DNA of 64,000 nt from Cupriavidus numazuensis. GTDB lineage: Bacteria; Pseudomonadota; Gammaproteobacteria; Burkholderiales; Burkholderiaceae. Each line of letters opens with the position of its first letter. Position 1 is the stretch's first letter. The notes under the pieces are model-generated. The model made no database searches. It saw only the letters and a list, made by a program, of their open reading frames with translations, and was not told the DNA's origin. This document shows positions 56,755-63,890 of the stretch, in pieces. A program made the translations under genes and the position numbers. The stretch lies in the NCBI RefSeq assembly GCF_905397435.1, contig NZ_CAJPVI010000001.1:344517-408516 (forward strand). Direction: 5' to 3'.

Positions 56755-57786
56755 TTACACCATCAAACGGGAAGACTTGGTGGCCTGCAGGATGTCGAGC
56801 GTCATCACATCCTCAAGCTTCGGGGGGCGCGCGCGGAATTGGCCGAGTTGCGCATACAGGGAGATCTGCTCCTGCCACACGGCGGGATCCATCGTGCCCC
56901 AGCCCTGCGTGCGGCTGTCCTTGCCGAAGGCGTACCCCATCAACGAATCGATGGCGGCGCGTTCATCCGCTGCATTGAGGCTTGGGTAGTCCTTGAGCAG
57001 CAGGTCGACAGCCTGGTCGCGGTTCTTGTTCGCATAGACCCAGCCGCGTGCCGTCGCACGCAGGAACCGCTGCAGCAACTCCGGATGCTTGCTCAGCGTG
57101 CTGGTGTGCGCGTAGTAGGGCAAGGCATAGAGGCGTACTCCCGAGTCCCACAGGCTCAGGTCGACGCGGTCCGCACCTAGCGCCTTCAGGGCGGAAACGT
57201 TGGTCTGCCAGCCCGTCACCGCATCGACGCGGCCGCTCAGCAGCGGCGTCATGTCGGCCCCGATCGGCACGATATTGACCTGGCTCTCTGCGATCTTGTG
57301 CTTGACCATCAAGGCCTTGAGCAGCACCAGGCCAGTAGCCTGGATGCCGATACGCTTGCCGATCATGTCCTGCGGGGAGCGGATCGGCGTCTTCTTGAGC
57401 GAGAAGAAAGCGTACGGATGCTGTTGCAGGCCAACCGCGAAGCATTTGACCGGCAGGCCTTCCGACACGGCCAGCATGACCGAGGGGCTCGAAGAGATCT
57501 GTCCGACCTCGCCACGCCCGGAGGCGACGATGGCCACGCCATCGATATTCGGGCCTCCGGCCTGGATCTTGAAATCGATCCCTTCCTGCTCGTAGTAGCC
57601 GAGGCGCTTGGCCACGACCTCGCCTACCTGGTTGCCGCCGGGCACCCAGCCCAGTTGCATATTGATCATGGCCCGATCGGCCGCAAGGCAGCGTACGGAC
57701 AGCAATGCGCCCGAGGCGGCCAGTCCGCCCGCTGCGACCGACGTCTGCAGCAGTTGGCGGCGCCTCGGATTTTCCAGTCCTGACAT
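56755..57786 (-). CDS. ABC importer substrate-binding protein (NMT1/SsuA-like)
   Basis: 343 residues. The N-terminus has a twin-Arg-like start (RRRQLLQTSVAAGGLAASGA) that may direct Tat export. Mature part: INMQLGWVPGGNQVGEVVAKRLGYYEQEG, NMT1/THI5-type, then GKRIGIQATGLVLLKALM. First gene of the seven-gene operon. The ligand is unknown; sulfonates, nitrogen heterocycles and aromatic acids are typical of the family. Confidence 0.92.
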   Translation of the reverse strand: MSGLENPRRRQLLQTSVAAGGLAASGALLSVRCLAADRAMINMQLGWVPGGNQVGEVVAKRLGYYEQEGIDFKIQAGGPNIDGVAIVASGRGEVGQISSSPSVMLAVSEGLPVKCFAVGLQQHPYAFFSLKKTPIRSPQDMIGKRIGIQATGLVLLKALMVKHKIAESQVNIVPIGADMTPLLSGRVDAVTGWQTNVSALKALGADRVDLSLWDSGVRLYALPYYAHTSTLSKHPELLQRFLRATARGWVYANKNRDQAVDLLLKDYPSLNAADERAAIDSLMGYAFGKDSRTQGWGTMDPAVWQEQISLYAQLGQFRARPPKLEDVMTLDILQATKSSRLMV

Positions 57787-57870
57787 CTACATCTCCTTTG
57801 GTTTCTCTTGCATTCCGCTGGCCTGGCAACACCGGCCAAATCTCGTGTGGGTCTATTCTGCGTGGGCGCA

Positions 57871-57927
57871 GGTGCTCTAACAAGAATCGTTTTTAGAGCA
57901 TTGGTGATGCCGAAATTAGAGCACTGG
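57871..57927. promoter_or_regulatory. Repeated TTAGAGCA operator boxes
   Basis: TGCTCTAA (57873-57880) and TTAGAGCA (57893-57900) form a perfect 8-bp dyad with 12 bp between. A third copy in direct orientation (TTAGAGCACTGG, 57916-57927) repeats the TTAGAGCATTGG at 57893-57904. The region starts 85 bp upstream of the importer operon and suits a LysR-type dimer-of-dimers site. Confidence 0.65.
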
Positions 57928-58084
57928 CATCCAGATCACCCGATGTGCCCAAGCGGGCGCCCGGCGTGGCGGTGAGCGAAAAATTCGCTCGATGGGAGCC
58001 AAAATCTGTGCTTCCTCGGGCGGATTTCCTGCGCAGACAATGGCCCTAAATCTCGTGAAAAAAGAGATTCAAGAGGAGACCAAT

Positions 58085-58201
58085 GTGAAGAATGTGTTTA
58101 GCCGGCTACCCGGCATTCCTACGTCCACGCCCGCCGGCATGCCTGTTCCGACGCGCGCGGCATTGACCGCGGCCTGCGGCACGACCGCACTGCCCACCTA
58201 G
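58085..58201 (+). CDS. Possible small leader peptide
   Basis: A 38-codon frame with a GTG start (VKNVFSRLPGIPTSTPAG) and an AGAGGAG site 7 bases upstream. No family recognised. It precedes the porin gene by 108 bp and could be a leader peptide or noise. Confidence 0.25.
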   Translation: MKNVFSRLPGIPTSTPAGMPVPTRAALTAACGTTALPT

Positions 58202-58309
58202 CAGCTTCCCGCCGCTTCCCCAGCCCCGCCTTTTTCGATCCCTGTGCACATGCGTGCATCCGGGGAGGACGTCCCTTATTCATTCATTGCCCATTAGGAG
58301 AACATCTTC

Positions 58310-59425
58310 ATGAAGCGACGACTCATCGCTGGCGCTGCCATGCTGCTGGCGTACTCGACCCCCCATGCGGAGAGTGGGGTCAATCTGTATGGCCTGATTT
58401 CGACCGGCATCCTGTATGCCAACAATCAGAATGGCCACTCCCAGGTGCAGATGCCCAACGGGCCGATGCAGACGCCGCGCTGGGGCTTGCGGGGAACGGA
58501 AGAACTTGGCGGCGGGGTCAACGCCTTCTACACACTGGAAGGCGGCTTCGCCATCGACACCGGTACGCTGTCGCAAGGCGGTCGCCTGTTCGGGCGCCAG
58601 GCGTTCGTCGGTATGTCATCGCAGCAACTGGGCACGATCACCCTGGGGCGGCAGTACGATCTGCCCGCGGCTACGTTGTGGCCGTATGAGTCGGCCACGC
58701 AGTTCGCCGCATTTGGCACGCACATCGGCGACAGCGACAACGTCTTCAACACCTTCCGCGTCAACAACACGCTCGCGTACAAGAGCCCTACGTATGGCGG
58801 ACTCCAGTTCGCCGGCATGTTCAGCCTCGGCGAGAAGCCGGGTGATTTCCGCTCGAACAATGCCTACAGCCTGGGGGTTTCCTACAAGAGCGGCGATCTG
58901 TCCGTGGGTGTCGCCTATGAAGAACTGAACACGCCGAACAGCGCCAGCAACCAGTCCGGCGCCGTGGTGGGCGACTACGGCTTTACGTCGCCGTTCGTCA
59001 CGAGCCTGGCAAGCGGAGCGAAAGTCGAGCATCAACGCATCTTCGGCTCCGGCGGCGCCTACCAGTTCGGCAAGACAGGCGTGTCGCTGCTATACACCAA
59101 TGTGCGCTTTGACTACCTGGACAAGACCAGGCTGACCGTCAACAACGGCGAGATCTCGGTCACCCACAACATCTCGCCCGAACTGCTCCTCGGCGTCGCG
59201 TACATCTACACCTGGGGCGAATACCAGCCCGGGGGCAACCAGCCCAAATGGCACCAGCTCAACCTTGGCGCCGACTACTTCCTTTCCAAGCGCACGGACC
59301 TTTTCCTGGTCGGGATCTACCAACGTGCGGCGGGCGATGCCACCTATGCGCAGATCTATACGCTGTCACCGTCGTCTACGAAGTCACAGGTGACCGCCGT
59401 AGCGGGGATTCGCCATAAGTTCTGA
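58310..59425 (+). CDS. Gram-negative porin (OmpC-like, Burkholderiales type)
   Basis: 371 residues. Signal peptide MKRRLIAGAAMLLAYSTPHA, then SGVNLYGLISTGILY, the family start. Further marks: GLRGTEELGGGVNAFYTLEGG, LFGRQAFVGMSSQQLGTITLGRQYD, and a C-terminal Phe (GIRHKF) as required for outer-membrane assembly. General diffusion porin, possibly paired with the importer operon from which it is divergent. Confidence 0.94.
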   Translation: MKRRLIAGAAMLLAYSTPHAESGVNLYGLISTGILYANNQNGHSQVQMPNGPMQTPRWGLRGTEELGGGVNAFYTLEGGFAIDTGTLSQGGRLFGRQAFVGMSSQQLGTITLGRQYDLPAATLWPYESATQFAAFGTHIGDSDNVFNTFRVNNTLAYKSPTYGGLQFAGMFSLGEKPGDFRSNNAYSLGVSYKSGDLSVGVAYEELNTPNSASNQSGAVVGDYGFTSPFVTSLASGAKVEHQRIFGSGGAYQFGKTGVSLLYTNVRFDYLDKTRLTVNNGEISVTHNISPELLLGVAYIYTWGEYQPGGNQPKWHQLNLGADYFLSKRTDLFLVGIYQRAAGDATYAQIYTLSPSSTKSQVTAVAGIRHKF

Positions 59426-59460
59426 CGGCTACGCAGCGCGCGCCTTGCAGCGGAAATGAA

Positions 59461-59495
59461 AAAAGGGCTTACAGCGAATCGCTGTAAGCCCTTTT
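59461..59495 (+). terminator. Terminator of the porin gene
   Basis: 15-bp stem (AAAAGGGCTTACAGC and complement) with a 5-base loop, followed by T-rich sequence. Confidence 0.9.
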
Positions 59496-59503
59496 TGGCT
59501 TAA

Positions 59504-59548
59504 TGGTGGGCCTCCCGTGAGTCGAACACGGCACCAACGGATTATGAA
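59504..59548 (-). other. 3' half of a tRNA-Met gene, probable integration (att) site
   Basis: On the minus strand: anticodon loop TTCATAA (CAT anticodon), anticodon stem 3' strand TCCGT, variable loop, T stem CCGTG/CACGG with loop TTCGACT, acceptor strand GAGGCCC, A, CCA. The 5' half is missing: no ACGGA precedes the loop, and there is no GGGCCTC. Identity ends at the anticodon loop, the usual crossover of tyrosine integrases. Confidence 0.82.
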
Positions 59549-59587
59549 TTCCAAGAATTCCGATTCTCGCCACCTCCTACAACTTGC

Positions 59588-59701
59588 CTAATCTGCCACA
59601 AATTGGCCACTAGCCTGACCTCCCGCCGATTCGTTGTCGGCCGCATAATTCCGCTGCTGTAGCTTGTCCATCGCCGCCGCAATGATCAGTCTATTGGTCA
59701 T
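59588..59701 (-). CDS. Tiny coupled gene of the type VI cargo module
   Basis: 37 codons (MTNRLIIAAAMDKLQQ start, QFVAD end). Its ATG overlaps the stop of the upstream putative immunity gene (ATGA) and has GAGGAGAAG upstream, so it is very likely translated. No signal peptide and no recognised family. It could be a cut-off gene left at the island edge, since the tRNA fragment lies 40 bp beyond its stop. Confidence 0.55.
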   Translation of the reverse strand: MTNRLIIAAAMDKLQQRNYAADNESAGGQASGQFVAD

Positions 59702-60270
59702 CGTTGCTTCTCCTCATCGTTGCGGGTCTCATCGAACACCTTGAACTTCTTCACGTCCGCGACCTTGTAGTAGAGCGTCATGCTCGCGATCTTCTTAGCC
59801 GGAATGCGGGCCACAAGCGCCGATCGCACGAAAGCTGCGCTTCCGTTTCCGTCGCTCGTCATCACGCACACGTACCGGCTCGCGCCCTCCTGGACAATCG
59901 CATACGCCGCGCTTTCCGGCGGCTCGATTCGCTCGGGCTTGAACTTGCCTAGCGGCACGGCACGGCGGAGATAGCCGCGATACTTGCCGACCATTACGAA
60001 GTCATTCATGCCTCGCTGGCTGGTCGCATAGCCAACGGCCAGAGGGTTGGACCTGATGCCGGGTTTGAATACCGTATAGCCGGGAACCGCGTACTCGTCT
60101 TCCAGCACCTCCGGCCCGTCGATAGGCGTGATCACAATGGAACTGCGCATCGCCTTATCGAACAGCAGGCAGCTATCCATAATCGCCTCCGGCGGCCTCT
60201 CCGCGTATGCCTGCATCGAGACCGCGCAGAGGCTCAGCAATATTGCGGCGGGGGCAGCTCGTCGAATCAT
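59698..60270 (-). CDS. Putative periplasmic immunity protein
   Basis: 190 residues. Signal peptide MIRRAAPAAILLSLCAVSM, cleavage AYA-E. The mature part is basic/mixed, with one Cys pair (SCLLF, YVCVM), no known domain. Coupled to the wall-hydrolase gene (ATGA overlap) and preceded by AAGGAG. A periplasmic partner encoded directly behind a wall-degrading type VI effector is the standard immunity arrangement; the function is inferred from that position only. Confidence 0.6.
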   Translation of the reverse strand: MIRRAAPAAILLSLCAVSMQAYAERPPEAIMDSCLLFDKAMRSSIVITPIDGPEVLEDEYAVPGYTVFKPGIRSNPLAVGYATSQRGMNDFVMVGKYRGYLRRAVPLGKFKPERIEPPESAAYAIVQEGASRYVCVMTSDGNGSAAFVRSALVARIPAKKIASMTLYYKVADVKKFKVFDETRNDEEKQR

Positions 60271-60893
60271 CGGTACTCCTTCGCACGGGTAACGTTCACA
60301 AAGTCCCGGCCGTAGCGCCAGAAGATCGTTCCACCGACACCGGCAGTGGACTCATACACCCATGAGTATCGGCCAACTTCCTCCTGTGAGGTGACGACCT
60401 TTCCGTTGACTTTCTTCTTGACCGTCTTGTTGAGGATCTTCAATTTCTCCGAGTCCGGAATCCCATAGACGTTGTGTGCCGGGTCAATGTGAACACCCTT
60501 CTTCACCTTGGCGTGGTTCTTGTAGTTGGACTTGATGTCCGCGCCGTCCCAGAAGTACGCACCATTCGAGTAATCCTGCCCACCCGCGAAAGCGTTCTTG
60601 GAAGCCTTGACGGCATCCGACAAGGCGGCACTCTTCACAATATCCGTATCCTTGGCCTTCATCATCTTCGCATACCGCTCGTTTCCGTCCGTTACTGCGA
60701 AGGAGAACGTCTTATCACTCTTCGTGAAAGAGTCGATGGTCGTGTAGCCACGCGCCTTCATCTGACGAACCATGACGCTGGCGATGGCCGCCATCTCTTC
60801 GTAGCTGTCTTGCGTGGAAGCCTCACCGTAGGCGATGGACGCTAGAAGGCGCTCTTCGGACGTTAAGGGGGATGCAGCCTTAGAATCGCTCAT
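60267..60893 (-). CDS. SleB/CwlJ-like cell-wall hydrolase, putative type VI effector
   Basis: 208 residues from MSDSKAASP. The N-terminal SleB-like stretch ERLLASIAYGEASTQDSYEE carries the catalytic Glu position (YGEA), and AFAGGQDYSNGAYFWDG matches the second conserved block of the Hydrolase_2 family. A Lys-rich middle (KKVNGKVV) follows. No signal peptide, as expected for an effector delivered by a PAAR spike. Overlaps the PAAR gene stop and the immunity gene start by 4 bp each. Confidence 0.72.
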   Translation of the reverse strand: MSDSKAASPLTSEERLLASIAYGEASTQDSYEEMAAIASVMVRQMKARGYTTIDSFTKSDKTFSFAVTDGNERYAKMMKAKDTDIVKSAALSDAVKASKNAFAGGQDYSNGAYFWDGADIKSNYKNHAKVKKGVHIDPAHNVYGIPDSEKLKILNKTVKKKVNGKVVTSQEEVGRYSWVYESTAGVGGTIFWRYGRDFVNVTRAKEYR

Positions 60894-61456
60894 GCTCGGG
60901 TCTCCTGAGACTTGTCCAGCCAAATCACGATGCGGGTTGAGAGCCCGCCGCGCACCGTCGCGCTCCGCCCACCGTTCAACGCCATGTCTTGACTAACGCG
61001 TTCACCATCGATAAACAAGTCATGGCGATAGCCGGATGCGGGTTCGCCTGTGCTCGCATCAATTAGTTCGTAGTATTGCTCGATGATTTCCTCTCCGTCT
61101 TGAAGGGCGGAGGGTTCTGCCCGATACGAGTTGGAAGCAGACAACGGAGGCGAGTAACGGGCACTCCTGTTGACCTCGACCGTCGAATCTCTTTGCGTAT
61201 TGAACACAGTTGGATGCTCAGCACACTTGCAGTACACGCGCGCACCGTTCACGAGCACTTGCGTGCCATGATAGTCACAACTGGGATAGCAATCATTGAA
61301 TACGGGGCCAGATGACTTACAGACCGGGCACGTTGCAATATCCCCTTCGATGCCCATTGCCACTCCGTGGTGGGCAAAATTTGGGCGAATCGCGATAAGT
61401 TGCCCGCCCGTGCTGGTCCGGTCACCATGCTTTAGAAAATACCGTGTATCAGGCAT
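60890..61456 (-). CDS. PAAR-domain protein with C-terminal extension
   Basis: 188 residues with a strong GAAGGAGG site. The PAAR domain (about 1-90) has YFLKHGDRTSTGGQLI, GDIATCPVCKSSG and VLVNGARVYCKC; Cys and His residues suggest zinc. The C-terminal 95 residues (from STVEVNRSAR) include a beta segment (YHDLFIDGERV area). It caps the VgrG spike of a type VI system and links the hydrolase to it. No VgrG or other T6SS gene is in the window. Confidence 0.82.
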   Translation of the reverse strand: MPDTRYFLKHGDRTSTGGQLIAIRPNFAHHGVAMGIEGDIATCPVCKSSGPVFNDCYPSCDYHGTQVLVNGARVYCKCAEHPTVFNTQRDSTVEVNRSARYSPPLSASNSYRAEPSALQDGEEIIEQYYELIDASTGEPASGYRHDLFIDGERVSQDMALNGGRSATVRGGLSTRIVIWLDKSQETRA

Positions 61457-61492
61457 CGATACCTCCTTCTTTCGTCGGTGGTAGATGGGCTC

Positions 61493-62140
61493 TTAGCGCC
61501 GCATGACCGTGAACATGCTGGATGACACTGCGCCGACGCGCTCAGGGCTATCGGTAATCGTGTCGCCGTTATCCAGCTTGCTGCCGACGAAAGCCAAGGG
61601 TTTGAAGTCGCCGTTGTCCACCAGACCCAAGCCGCTGACGATGCGCGCTGTGGAACCGTCGCGATAATGAATCAGGTCCCCCACTGCGCCAGCGTTGCCG
61701 AACATATCGGGCAAAGTCCATCCGCTGGAAACCTCGCGCAACACCCCGCCCCGTGCGGTCGTCGCGCCGCGCATGGCGAGCCGGTAACGCGGCGGGGCGG
61801 GCCGCGGCACATAGGCCAGGTCAAAGAGCCCTTCAACGGTGTCGCCCTCGCGGACCACGATCCCCCGGCCAGTCTGAAGCGTCTCGACAATACGGTCCCC
61901 GTTGCTCAGGTGACTGCCTACCAGGGCAAACGGCTTGTCTCCGCTGTAGGCATATCCTCCGGCACCATCGATAATCACGGCCTCGCTACCATCGTCGTAG
62001 GTCACTACGTCGCCAACATTCGCGACGGCCAAACCCATCAGAACAAGACCACTGGTGGCGGTAGTCACCCGTCCGCCGAGCGCAGTCTTCGCACCGATGG
62101 TTGCAAACAGATGTTGAATAGGTTGCTGCGATTCTTTCAT
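61493..62140 (-). CDS. Double PAAR-domain protein
   Basis: 215 residues from MKESQQPIQH, with a TGGAGG site. Two PAAR repeats, each with a VGD and a GSHLSNGD or GSKLDNGD motif: first about 10-100 (AVANVGDVVTYDDGSEAV), second about 110-210 (VGDLIHYRDGSTARIV). First gene of the cargo module. Two PAAR units in one protein is unusual; it may be a spike tip or an adaptor. Confidence 0.8.
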   Translation of the reverse strand: MKESQQPIQHLFATIGAKTALGGRVTTATSGLVLMGLAVANVGDVVTYDDGSEAVIIDGAGGYAYSGDKPFALVGSHLSNGDRIVETLQTGRGIVVREGDTVEGLFDLAYVPRPAPPRYRLAMRGATTARGGVLREVSSGWTLPDMFGNAGAVGDLIHYRDGSTARIVSGLGLVDNGDFKPLAFVGSKLDNGDTITDSPERVGAVSSSMFTVMRR

Positions 62141-62478
62141 TCGTAATGCCTCCAGATAGCTACCAAGGCAGCCAGCGACTGCCGCAGGCGCAATGCGCAC
62201 CGGCGTTGCATACGCTGCCAAATGCGAGGCGGGGGATATATAGGAAAATGCCTAAAGTGATTTCGACTTTCTAAAGGCAGATTTCAGAGGGATTGATGAC
62301 AAGGGCCGGACGGGGTTTGCCCGGCCCGTCGTCAATGCGGCCTAGTCACTGGCGAAACCATACCGCGCTGAGGGCCTCGAAATCGCGCGAGGACTTTGTA
62401 GACATCGGCAGCAGTGCTTCGGCCTTGGGCAGCACCGCCCCCGAAGGTTCGATGTAATCCAGGCGCTTGCCCACGAGC
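62141..62478. other. Gene-free region before the phage-like genes
   Basis: About 340 bp. One stem (GGGCCGG, 62303-62309, and CCGGCCC, 62321-62327) resembles a terminator without a T tract. It should contain the promoter of the PAAR module on the minus strand. I see no gene. Confidence 0.4.
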
Positions 62479-62847
62479 ATGGACGAGGCACGCGAACTCG
62501 CGCACAGGCTCATTGAGGAGTATGACGAGACGGACAGCAACCCGGCGTTAGCACCCCACGCGACCTTGAGCCCGATCACGGCGCAGCAGGCCCGCGTGGT
62601 AAGCAATGACGGCGGTACGTTCGACGCGGAGCAAATGGAGGTCGAATATGCGCTGACCGTTCGAGTGTGCTACGAGGCGATCCGCGACTGCGATGACCCT
62701 GAGGTACGCATGCAGGCTGCCCGTCTGCTTCACAGCGCGTCGGGTATGTCCCGCCAAGGAGAATGCAATGACCCACCGTATCGAGATCACCAGATCCGAA
62801 GCGAAGGCCCGGGGATTGACTCACTTCTTCACCGGCACGCCCTGTGA
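62479..62847 (+). CDS. Hypothetical protein, phage-like region
   Basis: 122 residues (MDEARELAHRLIEEYD start), acidic, helical. No recognised domain. Its last 80 bp overlap the next gene, a long overlap that lowers confidence. In a run of three same-strand frames. Confidence 0.4.
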   Translation: MDEARELAHRLIEEYDETDSNPALAPHATLSPITAQQARVVSNDGGTFDAEQMEVEYALTVRVCYEAIRDCDDPEVRMQAARLLHSASGMSRQGECNDPPYRDHQIRSEGPGIDSLLHRHAL

Positions 62848-62959
62848 GAATGGGCACGTCGCGGAGCGGTATGTGTCGAATCTGCAATGCGTGGAGTGCA
62901 ACCGAGCCCCGTTGCAGGCGCTTGCACCGCTGCTGAACAAGATCACGTTCAAGCTATGA
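62768..62959 (+). CDS. Small phage-type zinc-finger protein
   Basis: 63 residues with AAGGAG 6 bases upstream. EAKARGLTHFFTGTPCENGH and YVSNLQCVEC give a CxxxH...CxxC zinc knuckle often found at the N-terminus of phage HNH proteins. Without the HNH part it is short: either a stand-alone finger or a remnant. Confidence 0.6.
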   Translation: MTHRIEITRSEAKARGLTHFFTGTPCENGHVAERYVSNLQCVECNRAPLQALAPLLNKITFKL

Positions 62960-63213
62960 GAGCGCGAGTCAGCCTGGCCACACTGCGGAGGCTTGATCGC
63001 GTCGAGCAGTCGCGCAGTGTGAACCGTCCTCGCGGGGCATGGCCGGACATGATGGGCGCCGAGGAATGGGAAACAATTGCGACGGAATACCTCGCGCGAC
63101 TGTGTGGTCAAGAGAGCTTGCCCGAGCCACCTCCCATCGCTAACCACAACGACGTGACCCACCGGTACAAGCCGAGTGCGTTCATGCACGGAATGGAGGT
63201 CGGTGGAAGATGA
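62956..63213 (+). CDS. Hypothetical protein, phage-like region
   Basis: 85 residues (MRARVSLATLRRLDRVEQ start). Overlaps the preceding stop (ATGA). No recognised family. Probably the last gene of the small phage-like unit. Confidence 0.5.
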   Translation: MRARVSLATLRRLDRVEQSRSVNRPRGAWPDMMGAEEWETIATEYLARLCGQESLPEPPPIANHNDVTHRYKPSAFMHGMEVGGR

Positions 63214-63596
63214 ACTGAAGAACGTCAGCGTCTTGTCCAGCGGGGCGCTGATGCAGTCGAGCCATAGGAAACCGTCGCTCGTTAATCAAACGGAACCAGC
63301 AGCAGGGCGACTCATACACCGCCTGATTCTGCCTTCAGCGGGTGCCACATGGCACCCGCTGTCGTTTGTATGGCCGCGCGGCGACAGCGGGCGGCTGGGG
63401 CCGCGATCACCACTGGGGGCGCCTCTACCCTACGGGCGAGCGCTGTGCGCGGCCTGTAGCGGCGCGCCTGTCAGCAGGCGAAGAACAAGCAACCGTGAAT
63501 TACTTGGACGGGACAGCTAAGTTCCTGCTGCGGTTGCGATTTGTTCGCCTCTACCCGCAGCACATAAGCACTGTGTAAGCCTCAAGCGGAAGCCGG
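63214..63596. other. Gene-free region after the phage-like genes
   Basis: 383 bp with no supported gene. It contains the hairpin at 63337-63360. Confidence 0.4.
63337..63360 (+). terminator. Hairpin after the phage-like unit
   Basis: 10-bp stem AGCGGGTGCC and GGCACCCGCT, 4-base loop, followed by GTCGTTTG. Likely terminator. Confidence 0.6.
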
Positions 63597-63869
63597 TTAC
63601 CGAACCCCAACGTCGATAGGGCCGCCGATGACACCCGACTCGTCCCACTCGACATTGCTAATGTCAATGAACGCGACCTTCACATTCGGGTTCTTCCTTT
63701 TAAACGAGTCAGACAAGTCTGCCTGTGGCTCGTTGAACTCGACGATGAATTCGTCGTCGCCCCAGCGTTTGAGCCGGTAAAAGGTTAGGCCGCCAGAGAA
63801 CGACAGCTTTACGTCGTCGTCCAGACCATCGAGTTGGCGCCTCAACTCACCGACTGTCAGTTCGCTCAT
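63597..63869 (-). CDS. Hypothetical acidic protein
   Basis: 90 residues from MSELTVGELRRQL, with AAGAGGTG upstream. The start resembles the ELRRQLxxLDDD-type opening of small phage-linked proteins. Followed by a beta-rich segment. Function unknown. Confidence 0.65.
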   Translation of the reverse strand: MSELTVGELRRQLDGLDDDVKLSFSGGLTFYRLKRWGDDEFIVEFNEPQADLSDSFKRKNPNVKVAFIDISNVEWDESGVIGGPIDVGVR

Positions 63870-63890
63870 GGTCACCTCTTGTGAATAGTT

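Larger units (their letters stand above)
57787..58309. other. Divergent intergenic region, importer operon versus porin
   Basis: 523 bp. It holds three TTAGAGCA-type boxes near the operon start (57871-57927), and a 38-codon open frame with a ribosome site at 58085. The porin ATG follows a GGAGAA ribosome site. No promoter consensus could be assigned with confidence. Confidence 0.5.

Noticed and set aside
59504..59580. Intact tRNA gene
   Set aside because: Only the 3' half folds; the 5' acceptor strand, D arm and 5' anticodon stem strand are missing.
62346..62606. 86-codon minus-strand frame upstream of the PAAR module
   Set aside because: Overlaps the plus-strand frame at 62479 and has no ribosome site; possibly the tail of a broken gene, but evidence is too thin.
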